Positions 12,048 to 22,996 of a stretch of DNA of 64,000 nucleotides are shown here, piece after piece (the stretch's first letter is position 1; each line of letters starts with the position of its first letter). The stretch covers positions 3,286,001 through 3,350,000 of the forward strand of contig JAGYVD010000002.1 in NCBI GenBank assembly GCA_021209875.1. The letters are read 5' to 3'. Origin of the DNA: Rosellinia necatrix (Eukaryota; Ascomycota; Sordariomycetes; Xylariales; Xylariaceae). The notes under the pieces were generated by a model. The model was not told where the DNA came from. It made no database searches and saw nothing but the letters and a program-made list of their open reading frames with translations. The position numbers were made by a program, and so were the translations under genes.

Positions 12048-15000
12048 TTATATTAACAAATATAAACATATTTTTACATAAATGATTTTATTTTTTATAA
12101 CTGTTTTTTTTCATTAAAATTTTATATAACTAAAAACAGACCAGCGTTTTAAAACAGCTTTTTTTAAAGTAATATAAATTAAAAGAAACGTTTTAATAAG
12201 CTTTTTCTTTTTAATTTTTTAATCTAATAATTCATACAATTTTTAAAATTTTTTAATTTTTTACGTTTTTATTAAAGCTGTTATTGTTTATTTAAATATG
12301 TTTTTATTAAAAATAAAATAAAGCAAGCTTAAGCTTAGCTTTAATAATTAAAAAGAGCAGCTTTAAAAAAAACTAGAAATAAGAGCTTTAAATACAGCTG
12401 TTTTTTATTTCAAAATAATAATATTAACGTTAATATTAATAATATTTTCATTTTAGCACTTGCAAAGGTGATAGCTGCTTTAACAATAAAACTAAGCTTT
12501 TGTTTTAATAAAAATAAATATTAAAAACCCCAGTATTACAAAGATTTTTTTTAGTTGTTTATATTATATGAAATAATTAAACATAAAATAAGTTTTATAA
12601 TTTAAACTGTTAAAAATATTAACAAATATTACCAAATACTTAAAAATTATAGTTGTTTTTTTTAAAATAATAATTATCACGTTCTGATATAAAAACTTAA
12701 AATTAAAAAAGAAAATTAAATATTTTTGAGCTTTTTATAATATCTGCTGATTATTTAAAAGTTTTAATTATTAAAAAATAATTTAAATTGTAAACTAAAT
12801 ATTTATAGAAAAATAAAAAAAATACTGTGTTAACATAAAGTTCATGTTAATAATAATAATCTTACTGGTTTATTTATAAAAGCAGATATTTAAACATCAT
12901 TTAAAAGATTTTTCGTTATAATTAATTAGTTTTTTAAAACTTTATAATTATAATTATAAAATTAAATAAAATATAAAAATATTTAAATCAAAGGTCTTAT
13001 AAATTTTATATGAGCTTATTTAAAAATATTTTATTATAAACAATTTTTTTAATATTTTTGTTTTATTTATATGTTTTATATATTAACATGTTATAACGTC
13101 TTGCTAATTTCTTCCTTTTTTTTTATAATGCATTTAATTATTTATATATTATTTTATAAAAAGTTATATATTTTAAATTAAACAGAATATTTTAAAAAGC
13201 TTTTTAACAATATAGTTTTTGAGCTAAAAATAATTATTTTATTTTAGCCTTACAAATTAATATTATGACAATATTTTATTTTATTATTTTTAAATAAAAA
13301 GCATTAAAAATTAATATAATCTATTTATAAAATAATTTATAGGTTTTTGTTATTTATAAATAAAGCATTGTTAACAATTATAAAAGCTTAGGTTTTTAAA
13401 AGCTTATTTTAAATTAAACTATAAAAATTTAGTTTTATATAAATATTTAATTTAATAATTAATTATAACGTAATAATTAAGGCTTAAATTAATTAAAAAC
13501 TATAATAGCATTTTAATAACAAAATTCTTTTTATTTTAATATTATTTAGTTATATAGCGCTAATCTAAATTTTCTTAATAATTGTTTATTTATTTTTATA
13601 GCTTACCCTACATTATATATAAACTTTTATATTATAAAAAATAGCTGGTATATAAATTAAATAATTCAGTTTATACCGTTTAATAACTTTTTTAATATAC
13701 TAGTTATAAGCTAAAAAATCGTTTTACCTTTTTCATTATAAATTATTTTAATTTTTAAAAACTATTTAATTTTGTTTTATTTTTTAAGTTTATATATTTT
13801 TTAATACTTTATATAATTTCTTATTTTTTAAATTTTATTATTTTTATAATGAACCTTTAAAAATTAATTATATAAAAATTAAAACCATAAATCGGTTTTT
13901 AATATAAAATAAATAAAGTTTTTTTTAAAAAAGCGATTGTTTTTAGCATTTTAAATATTAATAAAAACTTTTTATGTTAAAAACACGGGGTATTTTTTAA
14001 GCTTTAATACATTTTATTTAATAATATAGCTTTATTTAATTATAAAAAGGTTTTAAAAAAACAGCAAACTACAAGCGTTTTTTTAATTTATAAAATATTT
14101 TAAAACGCAGAAATTATCTTAAACTAAAGCATTTTTAAATTAAAATATGCTGCTAAAATTATTAGACGCTGAAAAGCTTTTATAATAAATATTATAATAT
14201 AAGTTATTTATAATATATTTTCTGGCTAAAATTTATTTTATATCATAATATATAATTTATAATATCTAATGTATTTTTCTTTATTAAATTTCAATTAAAA
14301 AAAAATATTTAAGCAGCAGCAGAAACTTTCAAACTTTGTTTTATTTTATTATTTTAACTAACTTTTTTTTTAAACTATTTTAGTGCTGTATAAATATTAA
14401 TATAAAACTGCTTGTTAATTAAATTATTTTAAAAGTTTTGTTTATGTTTTTAATAATAGTTGTTATAGATTGTTTATATATATATGCTTTTTTAGCCCTG
14501 CATTTATATTTTTTGTTTTATTTTAATTTATTATAGCTATAAATACCATATGTAATATTTTATTTTTTTTATTTTTTAAATAAAACGTTTGTTTTTAATT
14601 AAATAAATAACTTGTTATTAAATTAAACTAATTTTAATTATTTAAAACCTTTATAAGATTATTTAAATAAATTCTTGTAATAAATAGGACCGTATTATTA
14701 TTTTTTTTTTAATATTAAATTAAAAGTTTTAGCCTTTAATCTTATAGCTTAAATAAACAACTGCGAAAAATATGTTATATACAAATATATATATATTATT
14801 ATTTTATTAAATCAATTAAAAATAAGTAAAGTGTTTATGTTTTTATAATTAATATTTTAACGCTATTTTATAACGTTTAATTAGTTTAGTTTTAAAAAGC
14901 GACTTTTTAAGCCTTTTTTTAAACCTAATCAGCTTTATATTAAATAAAAACCTTTGTTTTATTTCATATTATTGTTTTATTTTTCATGTTTAAATTCAAA

Positions 15001-15903
15001 AGTTTTTTCTAGCTGATAATTTATTTTCTGGTTTTTAATTTTTCGTTATTTTTAAATATAAAAATATTTGAAGAAGTTATAAGTTTATATAATTAAATAT
15101 TATTAGCGCTGCTTTTAATAACATATTTTTAAGTTGTTTTTATTTTTAACTTTTATTTTATCAGTTAATTTTTTAAAAATTTATTAATTAAATTAAAAGC
15201 AATTTTATAAAAATAAAAATAATAAAAACATAGTCTAGCTTATATGCTGCTATAAGTTTAATATTTTATATATTTAAAATAACAAAAAAATTTAAAGTTT
15301 AAATTTAATTTTAATAATTTATTTAATAAAAGCTTTATTTTCTTTAATTATTAGTTTTTTTGTTTTCTTTAAACAAAGTTTTTTTATTTAATGTAATGTT
15401 TTATATAATATTTATTTTATTTTATTAAAAATTCATATATAATATATATTATAACTTTAATAGCTTGTAAAATATTTCATATAAATATAAACTTTAGTTT
15501 TACATATTTATTAATTATATTTATTAAGCTTATTAATTTTTATTTAATAAGCTTTATATTTATTTATATATATTATGTTTTAGTTAAAACATTAATTATT
15601 TATTAATTTTTAATATGTTTTAAAATATATAAATAAAATAAATGCTTAAACTAGTTTTTTAAAACATAATAAAACATATAATAGTTTTTTGCTGCAGAAA
15701 AGCTTTTGTTATATAATTAAACAATTATTTTAATAACTATTAATTAAAGATTTTTAAAAGTTCTTTTTTTAATATTTTTATAGCTTAATTAATAATTTTA
15801 GCTAGTATATTTTAACGCGCTGTTTAATTTAAAAACTTTAATAAATATTAGTTTATTTTTAATTTTTTAATGTTTAATTTAATATTTATATTTTATTAAT
15901 AAT
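12048..15903. repeat. RIP-eroded AT-rich block
   Basis: No gene or defined repeat is readable. As in 7-11 kb, some CA/TG remains, which suggests incomplete or single-round RIP. It lies inside the span bounded by the inverted family A copies. Confidence 0.6.
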
Positions 15904-16100
15904 ACGCGCGCGTAGAGGGAGCGCTTACATAAGCCCCTCGCTTGGGGTGCTGTGGCCCGTGGCCACACGCACAACCTAATTGGGCCTAGCCCCATGTATG
16001 TGGGCCCTAGCCCACACCTAGGTAAAACTTTAGCTTAGCCTAGATTTGCTAGTTCTTCATCATTTATAATACACACTTTACACCCCCTTGGTGCACCTCT
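15904..16100 (+). mobile_element. Family D element, copy 1 (~197 bp, best preserved)
   Basis: This GC-rich block runs from ACGCGCGCGTAGAGGGAGCG to GGTGCACCTCT. It includes a TGTGGCC/GGCCACA hairpin (15951-15957 with 15961-15967) and two GGGCCTAGCCC-like stretches. Copies in the opposite orientation lie at 54,139 and 61,192 and are more mutated, mostly G to A or C to T relative to this one. No protein is encoded, and the type of element is not known. Confidence 0.7.
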
Positions 16101-18494
16101 TAATTAAGTTTTTACTAATAATTATTTTTTTTATTATTACGGCAGATTTTATATATTAAAAGTTTAAATTATTTTATTATTTAACGTTTACATTTTTTAA
16201 TTAACTTAATAACTATTTTTTAGCTTTAATTAAAAAAATATATATTAAAATTTTCCTGCTGTATTTTTTTTAATAATAAATAATTAATTTCATTTATTAT
16301 ATTTTTAAGAATAATTAAATAGATTTTTATAAATATGGTAGACTAAACCGACTCTGTGCTGTTCTAAACGTTTTTTATTGATTTTTTTTGCAGCATATGT
16401 TTTAGCACAGCTTTTATATTTAATTTATAAAACTTTTTTAAATTTTTAAAGGTTTTATTTTATATATTAACATTTATTACACGTTTTATTTTTTATAACT
16501 TGATTTTAAATGCTATAAATTTGAAACATTTTATTTTAATTTTAAAAAATTTTTTATAAAACAATATAAACGTTTAAAAGTTTTAAACATAGTTATAATA
16601 TTTAAATCTGCAGCATTTATTTAAATAAAATTAAAAAAATCTCATAAATTTATTATTAATACGCTGTTTAAATAAACAAAAATTAGCTCATTTTTAAAAA
16701 ATTAAATTATATTATTTAAATAAATTAACTATAAATATGTTATTTTGATATTTTTACATTTTAATATATCATTCATTTTATAATATTAGATCTTTTTTAT
16801 TTAAACAAGCTTTTAATATAATCTTTACATAAAATCTTTTAATTCAAGCTATGTTTTTAAAACTATATTTAAAAACTATTTTTTTTAAATATATTAAATA
16901 TTTTATATATAATCTTTATTTTTTCGTTTAAAATTAAAAGTTTTATAGTTTTTATTTAACCTATTTTTTATTATAAATAATTTTAATAAATTAAGTTTTA
17001 AAAACGATTTTTTATTTATTAAATATAAAGCATTATAATTATTAATTAATGTATTATTAAAAATATATAACGTTTAAACTTTAAAAAATAAATATTTTAG
17101 CTGTATAAGCATTACTTTAAAAAAATAAAATTAATTATTATAAAATTTATTTTAAAATTAAACTATTTATTAAACTAGTTTTTACTACTACTAGTTTTAT
17201 TATTAAGCTTTTTTAAAATATAAATTATTTAAGCATTTTTAGTTTTAATTATTAACAGTTTGTTTAAACAATTTTTAATACATAGCTTTTTAATATGTTT
17301 TAATTTAATTAATTACTTTTTTTAAAAATATGTTATTTATTTTTAATTAGTTTTATTTATAACAGCTAGCTAAAAAATCGCATGTTTTTTAACTTTTATT
17401 TATAAGTATTTTTAGCGTTAAAAATATATAAACATTATTATTTATTAATTTATCTGTTTATATAATTATTTTAATTTTTATTAATTAACTTTTTAATTTT
17501 TATAACGCTGATTTTTTATATTTAATTATTTAATATAGCCAAAATTAACGTTAATTTTGTAAGTTTTATATTATATTAAACATTAAAACTTTTAAAAAGC
17601 TTTTTATATTTGCTAAATCATATAATTTCATTTTTTTATAAATTCTTTTTTATTATATTAATAAATTTAATATCAGTTTAATTTAAAGCTAATTTTTTAT
17701 AAAAAACTTTCAAAAAGCTTTAATTATAAATACTTTTTAAACTTTAAAAATTATAAACCACAGCTGATAAATACGCTGTTTATTATTTTTTATATTATTT
17801 TTAGTTTTAATACTTTATTATTTAATATATTTAAAAACTTAAACATTTTTCTTTTAAATTATTATTTAAGTTTATAAAGCTAAAAAAGCTAATTCTTTAT
17901 ACAAAATAATAATAATTGCTTAAATTGTTTATTTTTTATTTTTGTTTATTATAGCCCCAATTTTTATATCTTTAATTTTAATAGTTTTTTTTTTTTTTTA
18001 TATAATACTAAATATTTAATAAATTTAGCCAAGCTTGCGTTATATAGCATTATAATTTTTTATAATTTTTTAAAATGTTTAAAATCGATTTATTAAATCA
18101 TAAGCATAAAATTTTTATTTTTATATATTTTGTTAAGTTTAATATTAAACAAATAGGTTGTTTTTAATATAAATTTTAAACTTTTTAAACTAATAAAACC
18201 TATTTATTAAGCTGTTTAAAATAACAGGTTTAACATAATTAATTATTATAATCAAAAATAAATTACTAAGTTTTACCTATTAAATTAAATAATTGTTTTA
18301 AATATAAAATAAATAAAACAAAAAATAAAATTTTTAAATTACAAGCTTTAAAGCAAAAATTGCTTTTATAATACAAAATATCAGCTTAATTAATAAACTG
18401 AGTTTATAACTATTATAAAAAATAAATGAATTATATAAAAATAATAAAATTAAACCTAAACAATTAATACAAGCAAATTAATTTAAACTTATAA
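16101..18494. repeat. RIP-eroded AT-rich block
   Basis: I see no gene or recognisable element. Composition is similar to the preceding blocks. It ends abruptly at the inner edge of family A copy 2. Confidence 0.6.
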
Positions 18495-18679
18495 TTTGAC
18501 ACAGTCAGGAAGGGGGGCTCCTTATCTAGCTAGCGAAGCTAGCTAGATAAGGATTGTGTAGATTAGATAAGGTACTAGCCTAAGGCTTCTGGTCCCTGCG
18601 GGACCAGAAGCCCTTCCTTCTTTAATTCTAGATCACACTTTTACAGACTTAACCACACTACCCCTAGTAAACTTTACTA
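18495..18679 (-). mobile_element. Family A repeat, copy 2 (inverted, ~185 bp)
   Basis: This is the reverse complement of copy 1 at 4,259-4,442, with both hairpins kept: 18520-18552 (CCTTATCTAGCTAGC arms around GAA) and 18583-18613 (GGCTTCTGGTCCC arms around TGC). The outer ends of copies 1 and 2 read GTTTACTAGGGGTAGTGTGG facing away from each other, each bordered by TA, so the pair has the geometry of terminal inverted repeats for a 14,421 bp unit. Independent insertion of two small elements remains possible. Confidence 0.8.
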
Positions 18680-19152
18680 TAATTATAATTTATTTAGTTA
18701 AATTATATTATATAACTATAATTAAACAAGCCAGCTTATATATATAGCTTAGAAAAAATCATATTTTTTTTGCCTTATAATTAGTCTGTTTAAATAAATC
18801 AACCTTATACAAGCCTAACCGCTTACTCTAATGGCCACTAACTTAGCTATAGAGCTTACAGCGGCACTTGGGCTGCGATCACCAGCCTTCTGCCAAAGCT
18901 ATCCACTTCATCGTAACACAATATTAACAATATAAATATAATTTATAAGACATTTAATAGTGCTCTTATGTTTTAATTTAAAAATAAATAATAATTTAAA
19001 ACAATAGGCTATATTATAAAAAAAAATTAAATATTAACAACAGCTTTATGAAACATTTTATATATTATTAAAAATAACAACTACTTTTCTCTCAGCTAAT
19101 ATTTTAATAAAATGGCTAAAAACACTTGTATTAATTAAACTAAAAGCCTACA
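18680..19152. other. Transition zone with a GC-rich remnant at 18,811-18,920
   Basis: AT-rich sequence surrounds about 110 bases of near-normal composition (from AAGCCTAACCGCTTACTC to ATCCACTTCATCGTAACAC). I found no second copy in the window and it does not fold like a tRNA. It may be a relic of the original unique sequence or of a short element. The rest of the stretch shows nothing. Confidence 0.4.
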
Positions 19153-19318
19153 TATTATTAGATTAAACAAGCTAAAATAAATTGCAGCAGCTATAGCTAG
19201 CAACAGATGGCCTATTGCCACCTCTGCAGAAAATAAATCTTGTCCTACTAGATTTCCCCACCTAGCTGAGGTATTAATAGAGTCATCTTGTTTTCTACCC
19301 TCATACTAATCTTCTCAC
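19153..19318 (+). repeat. 166 bp direct repeat, left copy
   Basis: It matches 22,831-22,996 over exactly the same length with no net indel. Shared ends are TATTATTAGATTA and CTACCCTCATACTAATCTTC followed by TCAC. Differences are mainly A here against G there (AACAGATGG versus AACAGGTGG) and T against C, so this copy is the more RIP-mutated. The pair brackets the TOM22 island in direct orientation. No clear terminal inverted repeat or target duplication is visible, so the nature of the repeat is open. Confidence 0.8.
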
Positions 19319-19548
19319 TAGGTCTGTAGGCTAATTCCGCAGGACCTAGCCGGACCCGCAATTAAGGGTAGCCCACTGGCTACATTGGCCAGCCTTCAGC
19401 TGGCTGGCAAAGCCAGTCCTTCCTTCTACCTTTCATTCGCTATTTTCACTAGATCACCATACAAGACCCCTATGTATCTTTGTTTATATTTTTATACATC
19501 ATTTTTTAATTAATCAAAAACTATACTTTTAAAAATCCTAAAAATTTA
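19319..19548. other. Intergenic stretch with a strong nested hairpin (19,375-19,417)
   Basis: The outer arms ACTGGCT (19375-19381) and AGCCAGT (19411-19417) enclose the inner arms TTGGCCAGCC and GGCTGGCAA around TCAGCT. No gene is present. The hairpin could be the body of a small element or a palindrome kept from older sequence. Beyond 19,440 the DNA is AT-rich again. Confidence 0.5.
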
Positions 19549-19658
19549 TGCTACAGTATGCTAGGGGTAGGATGTAGACAGACAAATAAGTGGCCCTCCT
19601 TAGCCTGTAATACCTGTACAGCCAACTAACCTGTTTGTCCCCATCCTTTTCTGTAGCA
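19549..19658. mobile_element. 110 bp MITE with terminal inverted repeats and ATTTA target duplication
   Basis: The ends are TGCTACAG (19549-19556) and CTGTAGCA (19651-19658). The inner flanks continue the inverted similarity: AGGATGTAGACAGACAAATA against the reverse complement AGGATGGGGACAAACAGGTT, offset by about nine extra bases on the left. A perfect 5-base direct repeat, ATTTA, lies on both sides (19544-19548 and 19659-19663). No coding capacity. It sits about 470 bases upstream of the TOM22 start codon and shows no clear RIP. Confidence 0.8.
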
Positions 19659-19859
19659 ATTTATTTACATAAGTATGTTATAAATTTCTTCACTTACCAT
19701 GTGCATATAATTTTGATATTTTTATTTTAATATAAACATTTATTAAAGTTTTGCAGTTAAAAAAATAACTTTCAGTGATTTTAGGTTTAAAATCAGAATC
19801 CGATCGTCAATTAATTTTACCCACTGTACCTACGTAAGGAAGTACCTACCTAGGTGTCT

Positions 19860-20129
19860 CTTAGGTATTTCTTGGGAACATGTGCACGAACCACCTTTGA
19901 TAAGTACTAACACCTTGATAAGCAGCATCTGTGCTATCACACATGACGATGAATTTTCTCAGATGTCCCATCTCATTCCTCTGCCTTCCGTAATATCTGC
20001 CACCATTCATTCTCAGCAAGCCCTCAAGCCCTCGCCAGTTGCCCACCGAGCATTATCGCTATCTTCTGGCCGGCAGCGCAAAAGGGATCATCGACGGCAT
20101 CCCACGGAAACTGTTAGCATATATACAAA
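19860..20129 (+). promoter_or_regulatory. Putative TOM22 promoter and 5' leader
   Basis: GC content returns to normal at about 19,860. ATG triplets at 19,879, 19,943, 19,949 and 19,963 would create upstream frames, but none occurs between 19,966 and the TOM22 ATG. That favours transcription starting in or after the pyrimidine-rich stretch TCTCATTCCTCTGCCTTCC (about 19,970-19,988). A possible leader intron exists upstream (GTAAGG at 19,834, a TACTAAC branch-like site at 19,905, AG at 19,922), but nothing confirms its use. No TATA box is convincing. Confidence 0.4.
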
Positions 20130-20779
20130 ATGGTTCAGCTGCAAGAAATTGTCGATGAGCATTTCCAGGGGGGTCAAGCAGGCCCCGAGGACGACGACGC
20201 CGACTTCACAGACACCGGTACGCTCTTCCAGCATCATTCACCCCAATCCCGCGCCACGTGCGAGAAGTGCGCTCCGTGGGACGAAGCTATTCACACAGAC
20301 CACTGACCCCCCCTTGTCCCGCCTAGATTCCGAGATCTCTGAAGAGTCCGAGTATGACCCGAGAGACGAGACCCTCGGCGAGCGCCTATACGCCCTACGC
20401 GACATGGTCCCCCCACAGACGCGTGGTTACATCGCCAGCACGGTCTCTACCGCCAGCAACGCCGTGAAGTCGGCCCTCTCTTTCAGCGGCAAGACTTTAT
20501 GGGTCATCAGCAGTTCGGCGCTGTTGCTGGGGATTCCGTGGGCACTCGCCTGGGCCGAGGAGCAACAGGTGCTCGAGATGGAGAAAGAGATGAAGATGCG
20601 CGAGATGGGCGGAGATGTAAGCTATGCTAGGCTATACTATTCACAGTCGTCAAAGATGGGCTGCATCGTAGCTGACCACATATGTACAGCTTCTTACCGC
20701 CGGTGGCCAAGATAGCGGCCTCTCGACCGCCCAACAGGTCAGCAACGCGCTCGGCCCGGACACCAAGGCAGCTCTGTAA
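20130..20779 (+). CDS. tom22: Mitochondrial import receptor subunit Tom22 (3 exons, 155 aa)
   Basis: Tom22 is the central receptor and organiser of the TOM complex in the mitochondrial outer membrane. It takes preproteins from Tom20/Tom70 and docks on Tom40. Exons are 20130-20217, 20327-20616 and 20690-20779, joined by two GT-AG introns, and the spliced frame is open for 155 codons to TAA, close to the family's usual size. Residues 1-50 are strongly acidic (EDDDADFTDT, SEISEESEYD), as expected for the cytosolic presequence-binding domain. About 46-64 (LGERLYALRDMVPPQTRGY) is the conserved family segment. Residues 87-106 form the single membrane anchor, with the proline (P100) found in fungal Tom22. 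EEQQVLEMEKEMKMREMGG and the C-terminal LLTAGG follow and should face the intermembrane space. The ATG has A at -3 and G at +4 and is the first ATG after a likely transcription start. The gene shows no RIP damage, so it is presumably functional. Confidence 0.96.
20218..20326 (+). other. tom22 intron 1 (109 bp)
   Basis: It starts GTACGC and ends CCTAG, and interrupts codon 30 after its first base (G|AT, Asp). ACTGAC at 20302-20307 fits a fungal branch site about 20 bases before the acceptor. Reading through it in the exon 2 frame gives a longer open frame, but that reading loses the conserved Tom22 N-terminus (MVQLQEIVDEHFQ), which supports splicing. Confidence 0.9.
20617..20689 (+). other. tom22 intron 2 (73 bp)
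   Basis: It starts GTAAGC and ends TACAG, with GCTGAC at 20671-20676 as a branch site. It is a phase 0 intron between Asp126 and Leu127. Splicing restores the family's LLTAGG motif, whereas reading through meets an unrelated sequence. Confidence 0.92.
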
Positions 20780-22830
20780 GCCATTTATGCCTACACAATC
20801 CCGCGTTGTCAACGCGTCGGGGCCGTGCGCAGCACATCGAACACGGCCCACGGCATTCGGCCTGTTACCATCCCTTCCCGGACTTGGCACTCGCCATACT
20901 CAATATCGTCCTCGCTATCGCCAACACATCCTTAGGCGCGGGCTTGTTGACGCACTCATGTAGAGGCATCCGGCATTCTGTCTCTGTGCGGAATATTTTA
21001 CCACCGCGCTTATTCCACACATGCGCTTCGACGGACGTTGCCGGGAAGGAATCCCCACCTCACCCACTGACAGAGAGATGTCTTGTCCTTGTACTATATT
21101 TGTTGATGATACAAGCGTATGTGCGACATTGACGTAAAAGGGTCTTGGTAGCATAAATGGACCGGTATCGTCCATCACCACGAATTGATTCCTATTCCAA
21201 TATCTCCCACGCCGGCCCATTTCACGTTAGAACATGTCACGAATATGGAGTTTGCCCCGCGATACCATACATACGATGCGAACCGCCCTTGATTAGCCAT
21301 GCTAAGTGGAAGGCCTTTCAATATAAAAACTCAACTCTCTCCAAGTTATCATTATCACGGGACCATTAAAAATCCATATTACCTTGGAGGTACTCAGAGG
21401 GGAGTATCATAAGCGTCCGCATCGCCCAGAGCACTAGCAAAGGGGTATCTAAGCCACAAGACAGTCCCAAAGAATAACTATATATAGCAAAACGCCATTG
21501 AATATTTAAATCGCCGGCATCAAAATCAATTTAAAGTTAAAGTTTCTGTCATGAATAACCACACGTTGCCGAACTAGATATTCTCCATGCCCAAGGTGAA
21601 TACTAATCCCCACCCTGCCTCATCTCTAATAAAACAAAAAGACCATACAACATCCTGTTCTCTAACGTGCCAAGTCTCGCCCCACGCCATTTCCCACTGT
21701 AATTTTCAGTCAGGCGGGGATAGCAGGCACCAGGCACTTACGTCATAAAGTCTTTGTATTATTTGTATATGCCGGTCGCCGTGGCGTTCGTCCCCAATAC
21801 ATAAAGGTGATAGATGTCAAGATGGTACTAGGTAATCCCGTTGGATCATTTGGATATCGAGGAAGGGTATAACACTAGCCCGCCGCCCTGCCCTTTGTCA
21901 TTTGTGAGCTGAACAAGAACGACATCCCCGTTAAGGTGTCAGGTAACCGATTTACAAGCCTAGGCCTAGGGAATATGTTACATGTAAGGCGCCATATCCG
22001 ACATAGTATCTCATATATTAAAGTCAGGTGAGATTTACGGGACTAATAATGCACAGAGTTTAGGGCAGACTGCAGAGGTGACGAGGACGATGTCCATAGT
22101 CTTGATCAGCCAATTCCCTAGCTTGTAAAATGCACCCGGGGCAACTTCATAAGTACTCCTTTGTGCAAATCTGTTTTTCCGATGCAGAACACCTCGCCAG
22201 CCAAGTCATCTGTTCAACCGGATCAATGTTGCAAGTTCTTCAACCAGCGTCAAGTCTCCGGGCCAGTCACTGCTTAGAATGTTATTATTACGCTTAAGTC
22301 ACGACGGACGGACCCGACTTGGTAGTCCCGGAAAGAAACATACTAGACTTGGACAAATAACTAAAGGGAGAAACCATTTCTGTACCAGTTGGAAGTAGTA
22401 TGGGTCGGGTTCAGGCGTCATGATGCTTGACAACTCCAAAATTGTAGAACCGTATCACAATGCAAAGGTTGCTCGAACAGTCCAGCCATCCTCTCTATGA
22501 TGCTCAGGGCTTCACATCGTATACATCTGGTCTATCCAGTGTGGCAGATGTTGTAGGGGGACATACTTGTCGAGTTTTGCGACTGGTGAACTTGCAATTT
22601 GATAAACTAACCCTGTTTTCCAACACCCTTGGTCTAATTACGACGTGGGTAATAAGATAATGATATGAGTCACAGATGCCATATATACCTACACACCTCT
22701 GATTAAGACCTACTTGGAAAGGTTATTCTGGTTGTGGGGTAGGGCCTATAATACCTATATATAGCATATAATTTAGCATCTTGATAGAGTCCCCGAAGGG
22801 GGCCCGTATCAATTGAGCGACTGGCTCGTG
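20780..22830. other. GC-normal region downstream of tom22, no supported gene
   Basis: The first part must hold the tom22 3' UTR and terminator, although no clear AATAAA-type signal is visible. After that, about 2 kb has ordinary base composition and no RIP signature, yet only short open frames of up to about 108 codons, none of which I recognise. The longest distal one (22,460-22,660, plus, 66 codons) has no identifiable domain. Many stops interrupt all frames from 21,370 to 22,440. A small hairpin (CCCC-GAA-GGGG) lies near 22,793. It could be a non-coding RNA, an eroded single-copy gene or regulatory DNA. Confidence 0.5.
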
Positions 22831-22996
22831 TATTATTAGATTAGAGAAGCTAAAGATAGGTTGCACAGGCTACGGCTGGCAACAGGTGGCCCACAGCCGC
22901 CCCTGCAGGGGTTAAATCTAGTCTTACTAGATTTCCCCACCTAGCAGAGGAATCAAAGGAGCATCTTTCTTTCTACCCTCATACTAATCTTCTCAC
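22831..22996 (+). repeat. 166 bp direct repeat, right copy
   Basis: This is the partner of 19,153-19,318 and the better preserved copy: GCTACGGCTGGCAACAGGTG and CCGCCCCTGCAGGGG keep their C and G. The island ends with this repeat, because from 22,997 the sequence is AT-rich and RIP-eroded with no gradient. It therefore marks an exact junction, probably the edge of an inserted or rearranged block. Confidence 0.8.

Noticed and set aside
18811..18920. tRNA gene in the GC-rich remnant
   Set aside because: No cloverleaf with a T-loop GGTTCRA-type motif and matching acceptor stem could be drawn on either strand.
19882..20715. 277-codon plus-strand open frame overlapping tom22
   Set aside because: It begins at a GTG triplet, reads through intron 1 in the exon 2 frame and stops after running through intron 2. 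It lacks the conserved Tom22 N- and C-termini that splicing restores.
20627..21369. Several 70-108 codon frames on both strands downstream of tom22
   Set aside because: They overlap each other and tom22 exon 3, have no recognisable domain, and are of a length expected by chance in GC-normal DNA.
22460..22660. 66-codon plus-strand open frame near the right edge of the island
   Set aside because: It has an ATG but no known motif, no flanking intron evidence, and a length within chance. It is mentioned only in the regional entry.
11940..22885. Relationship between family C and the 166 bp direct repeats through shared GGCAACAGGT
   Set aside because: The shared string is only about ten bases plus a nearby GCTACRGCTGG, and the remaining sequence does not align.
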